Assembly: GCA_003481005.1 (NCBI GenBank)
Contig: QUKC01000012.1
Coordinates: 49,901 to 113,900, forward strand
Reading direction: 5' to 3'
DNA: 64,000 nt
DNA from: Firmicutes bacterium TM09-10
GTDB lineage: Bacteria; Bacillota; Clostridia; Lachnospirales; Lachnospiraceae
Shown here: piece after piece, positions 62,820 to 64,000 of the stretch
How positions within the stretch are numbered: position 1 is the first letter of the stretch
Layout of the letters: every line of letters starts with the position of its first letter
Program-made: the position numbers and the translations under genes
The notes under the pieces: generated by a model
Databases searched by the model: none
Told to the model about the DNA's origin: nothing
The model's input: the letters and a program-made list of their open reading frames with translations, nothing else

Positions 62820-63944
62820 ATGAAAACTTTAAAAACCCCTATTTTATCCGATACAACGAAAGAGCTGGCTTCTTTTTTTGAAGCCCCTCAGGACATTTTA
62901 TTTTTCGATATCGAAACCACCGGATTTTCCGCACGCAGCGCCTGCGTCTATCTGATCGGCTGCGCTTATCTGACCACAAACGGCTGGGAAACCCGGCAGT
63001 TTTTTGCGGAGACGCCCGATGATGAAGCGGATGTTTTGCAGCAGTTTTTCTCCTTTTCCGCCTCCTTTCCGGTCATGGTACATTTTAACGGAACAACCTT
63101 CGATGTTCCGTTTCTGCAGACCCGCGCGAAAAAATTCGGGCTTTCTTTTGTCCCGGCGTCCGTCCAGCACGACATCTACAAAAAAATAAGCCCTTATAAA
63201 AACCTCCTGCACCTGCCGGGATGTCGCCAGAAGCAGCTGGAGGAGTTTATCGGCATCCATCGGGAAGACCATTTTAACGGCGGCGAGCTGATCGAGCTGT
63301 ATCATTCCTACGCCAGACAGCCTACAAAAGAGCTTCTCGACATCCTGCTTTTACACAACCGTGAAGACCTCGAGGGAATGACCACCCTTTACCGCGTGAT
63401 GGCAATCCCGCTATTTTTCGAAGAACAGAGCTTTTCTCCGGTCACCCTTTCTCTCGAGCATACCGAGGACGCTTTTGGAAAAGCGCGGACCAATGCAGTC
63501 TTTACCCTGCAGACAGATATCCCTCTTCCGGTTTCTTTGTCCCTGCACGGCTCCGGCACTGTTTTAAAAAACTGCTTCCTCGCAGGCCGGGAACAGACTG
63601 TGCTGCTGCGCCTGCCGGTCTATGATGGCGTTTTAAAGCATTTTTATCCAGACTATAAAAACTATTCCTACCTACCTGCAGAAGATACCGCAATTCATAA
63701 ATCCGTCGCCGTTTACGTCGATAAATCGCAGCGTATGCCCGCGACAGCCGCAACCTGTTATACAAAAAAAGAAGGACAGTTTCTTCCCTGCTTCTCTGTG
63801 CCGGACGAACTGCCGTTATTTCGGGAAAACCATAAAGACCGCCAGTGTTTCCTGCTCGCCGACGACTTGTTAAATTCTGACGCATCCGTCCAGAAAGAGT
63901 ATCTGTCCGGGCTGCTGCGCGCACTGGTGAAAACAAAAAAATAG
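62820..63944 (+). CDS. YprB-type ribonuclease H-like exonuclease domain protein
   Basis: The 374-residue protein has an N-terminal RNase_H_2/DEDD exonuclease fold: ILFFDIETTGFS (Asp-x-Glu), MVHFNGTTFDVPFLQTRAK, QLEEFIGIHREDH, and LLLHNREDLEGMTTL (His...Asp). The C-terminal part (about 190-374) is a beta-rich region of unknown role with a Cys-rich patch. YprB family members are often linked to DNA repair in Firmicutes. The ATG at 62820 fits the domain start; a longer frame from 62715 covers the rnfC promoter region. Confidence 0.85.
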   Translation: MKTLKTPILSDTTKELASFFEAPQDILFFDIETTGFSARSACVYLIGCAYLTTNGWETRQFFAETPDDEADVLQQFFSFSASFPVMVHFNGTTFDVPFLQTRAKKFGLSFVPASVQHDIYKKISPYKNLLHLPGCRQKQLEEFIGIHREDHFNGGELIELYHSYARQPTKELLDILLLHNREDLEGMTTLYRVMAIPLFFEEQSFSPVTLSLEHTEDAFGKARTNAVFTLQTDIPLPVSLSLHGSGTVLKNCFLAGREQTVLLRLPVYDGVLKHFYPDYKNYSYLPAEDTAIHKSVAVYVDKSQRMPATAATCYTKKEGQFLPCFSVPDELPLFRENHKDRQCFLLADDLLNSDASVQKEYLSGLLRALVKTKK

Positions 63945-63957
63945 GTTGGTAATAACT

Positions 63958-64000
63958 CCAATCGAGTAGGAGGCTAATCATTGGTTGATTAGCCGACCTC
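63958..64000 (-). mobile_element. Putative 3' end (domain VI) of a group II intron, continuing outside the window
   Basis: On the minus strand GAGGTCGGCTAATCA, a short loop, TGATTAGCC, then TCCTACTCGAT. This arrangement (GAGG, a variable stem, then CCTACTCGAT) is what I recall from the last domain and 3' splice site of bacterial group II introns that follow an LtrA-type maturase. The body would lie to the right of the window, so only about 43 bases can be judged. Confidence 0.45.

Overview
The window is bacterial chromosome from an anaerobic, probably spore-forming Bacillota, most likely a Lachnospiraceae-type Clostridia. Evidence: a complete Rnf complex (rnfCDGEAB), an FprA-type diiron flavoprotein, a DarA/PstA c-di-AMP receptor, SpoIID- and SleB-like proteins, a SufCBDSU cluster with SufU, a T-box leader on pheST, and a 6S RNA of clostridial appearance. 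Base composition is moderate (about half G+C by eye). Most genes are on the minus strand in short operons with strong AGGAGG ribosome sites and many 1-14 nt overlaps. I recognised no rRNA, tRNA or CRISPR array and saw no phage block. Genus and species cannot be fixed from this sequence.

Layout. 1-6.3 kb (minus): a U32 peptidase cut by the window edge, zapA, ruvB-ruvA, a small membrane transporter, and TPR and anchored proteins. 6.4-13 kb: an SLC13-like permease, a relic of an ABC ATPase, leuCD with a divergent LysR gene, lgt, and a GNAT-methyltransferase fusion preceded by a possible leader-ORF attenuator. 13.3-20.8 kb: a TtcA-like / cysteine desulfurase / TcdA tRNA-modification group, two GNATs, an S66 peptidase, a nitroreductase, a DJ-1 family gene, and an Rpn-type nuclease whose start codon appears lost. 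21-25.2 kb: branched-chain synthesis (ilvB, two acetolactate synthase small subunits, ilvC). 25.3-31.3 kb: metH without the reactivation domain, fprA plus a lipoprotein, the c-di-AMP receptor, and a GNAT. 31.3-36.3 kb: sufCBDSU behind a promoter with operator-like palindromes. 36.5-43.3 kb: pheST (T-box), a 93-residue protein, an M18 aminopeptidase and queA. 43.3-50.2 kb: a YihY-type membrane protein, a large SpoIID protein, 6S RNA, GDP-fucose synthesis (gmd, fcl) and an AraC regulator. 50.3-56.4 kb: an M24 aminopeptidase P, citrate synthase, thrC and a SleB-like hydrolase. 56.6-62.7 kb: apbE converging on rnfCDGEAB. 62.8-64 kb: a YprB-like exonuclease and what looks like the 3' end of a group II intron leaving the window.

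Functional links. LeuCD, IlvB/IlvN/IlvC, ThrC, MetH and citrate synthase form a spread-out amino-acid biosynthesis theme. ApbE supplies the covalent FMN needed by RnfG and RnfD, so the convergent apbE/rnf pair makes biochemical sense. TcdA, its translationally coupled cysteine desulfurase and the TtcA-like protein suggest a small tRNA sulfur/cyclisation module separate from the Suf system.

Non-coding structure worth attention: a composite hairpin repeat found next to the terminators of both zapA and pepP; related AGAATGC hairpins near the ends of other genes; three stacked hairpins after ilvC; a well-formed T-box; and several promoters with exact 17-nt spacers. No clearly new defence or mobile system is visible. 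The best candidates for something undescribed are the two-copy composite repeat, the fusion protein with its leader, and the SD-sequestered, start-less Rpn gene.
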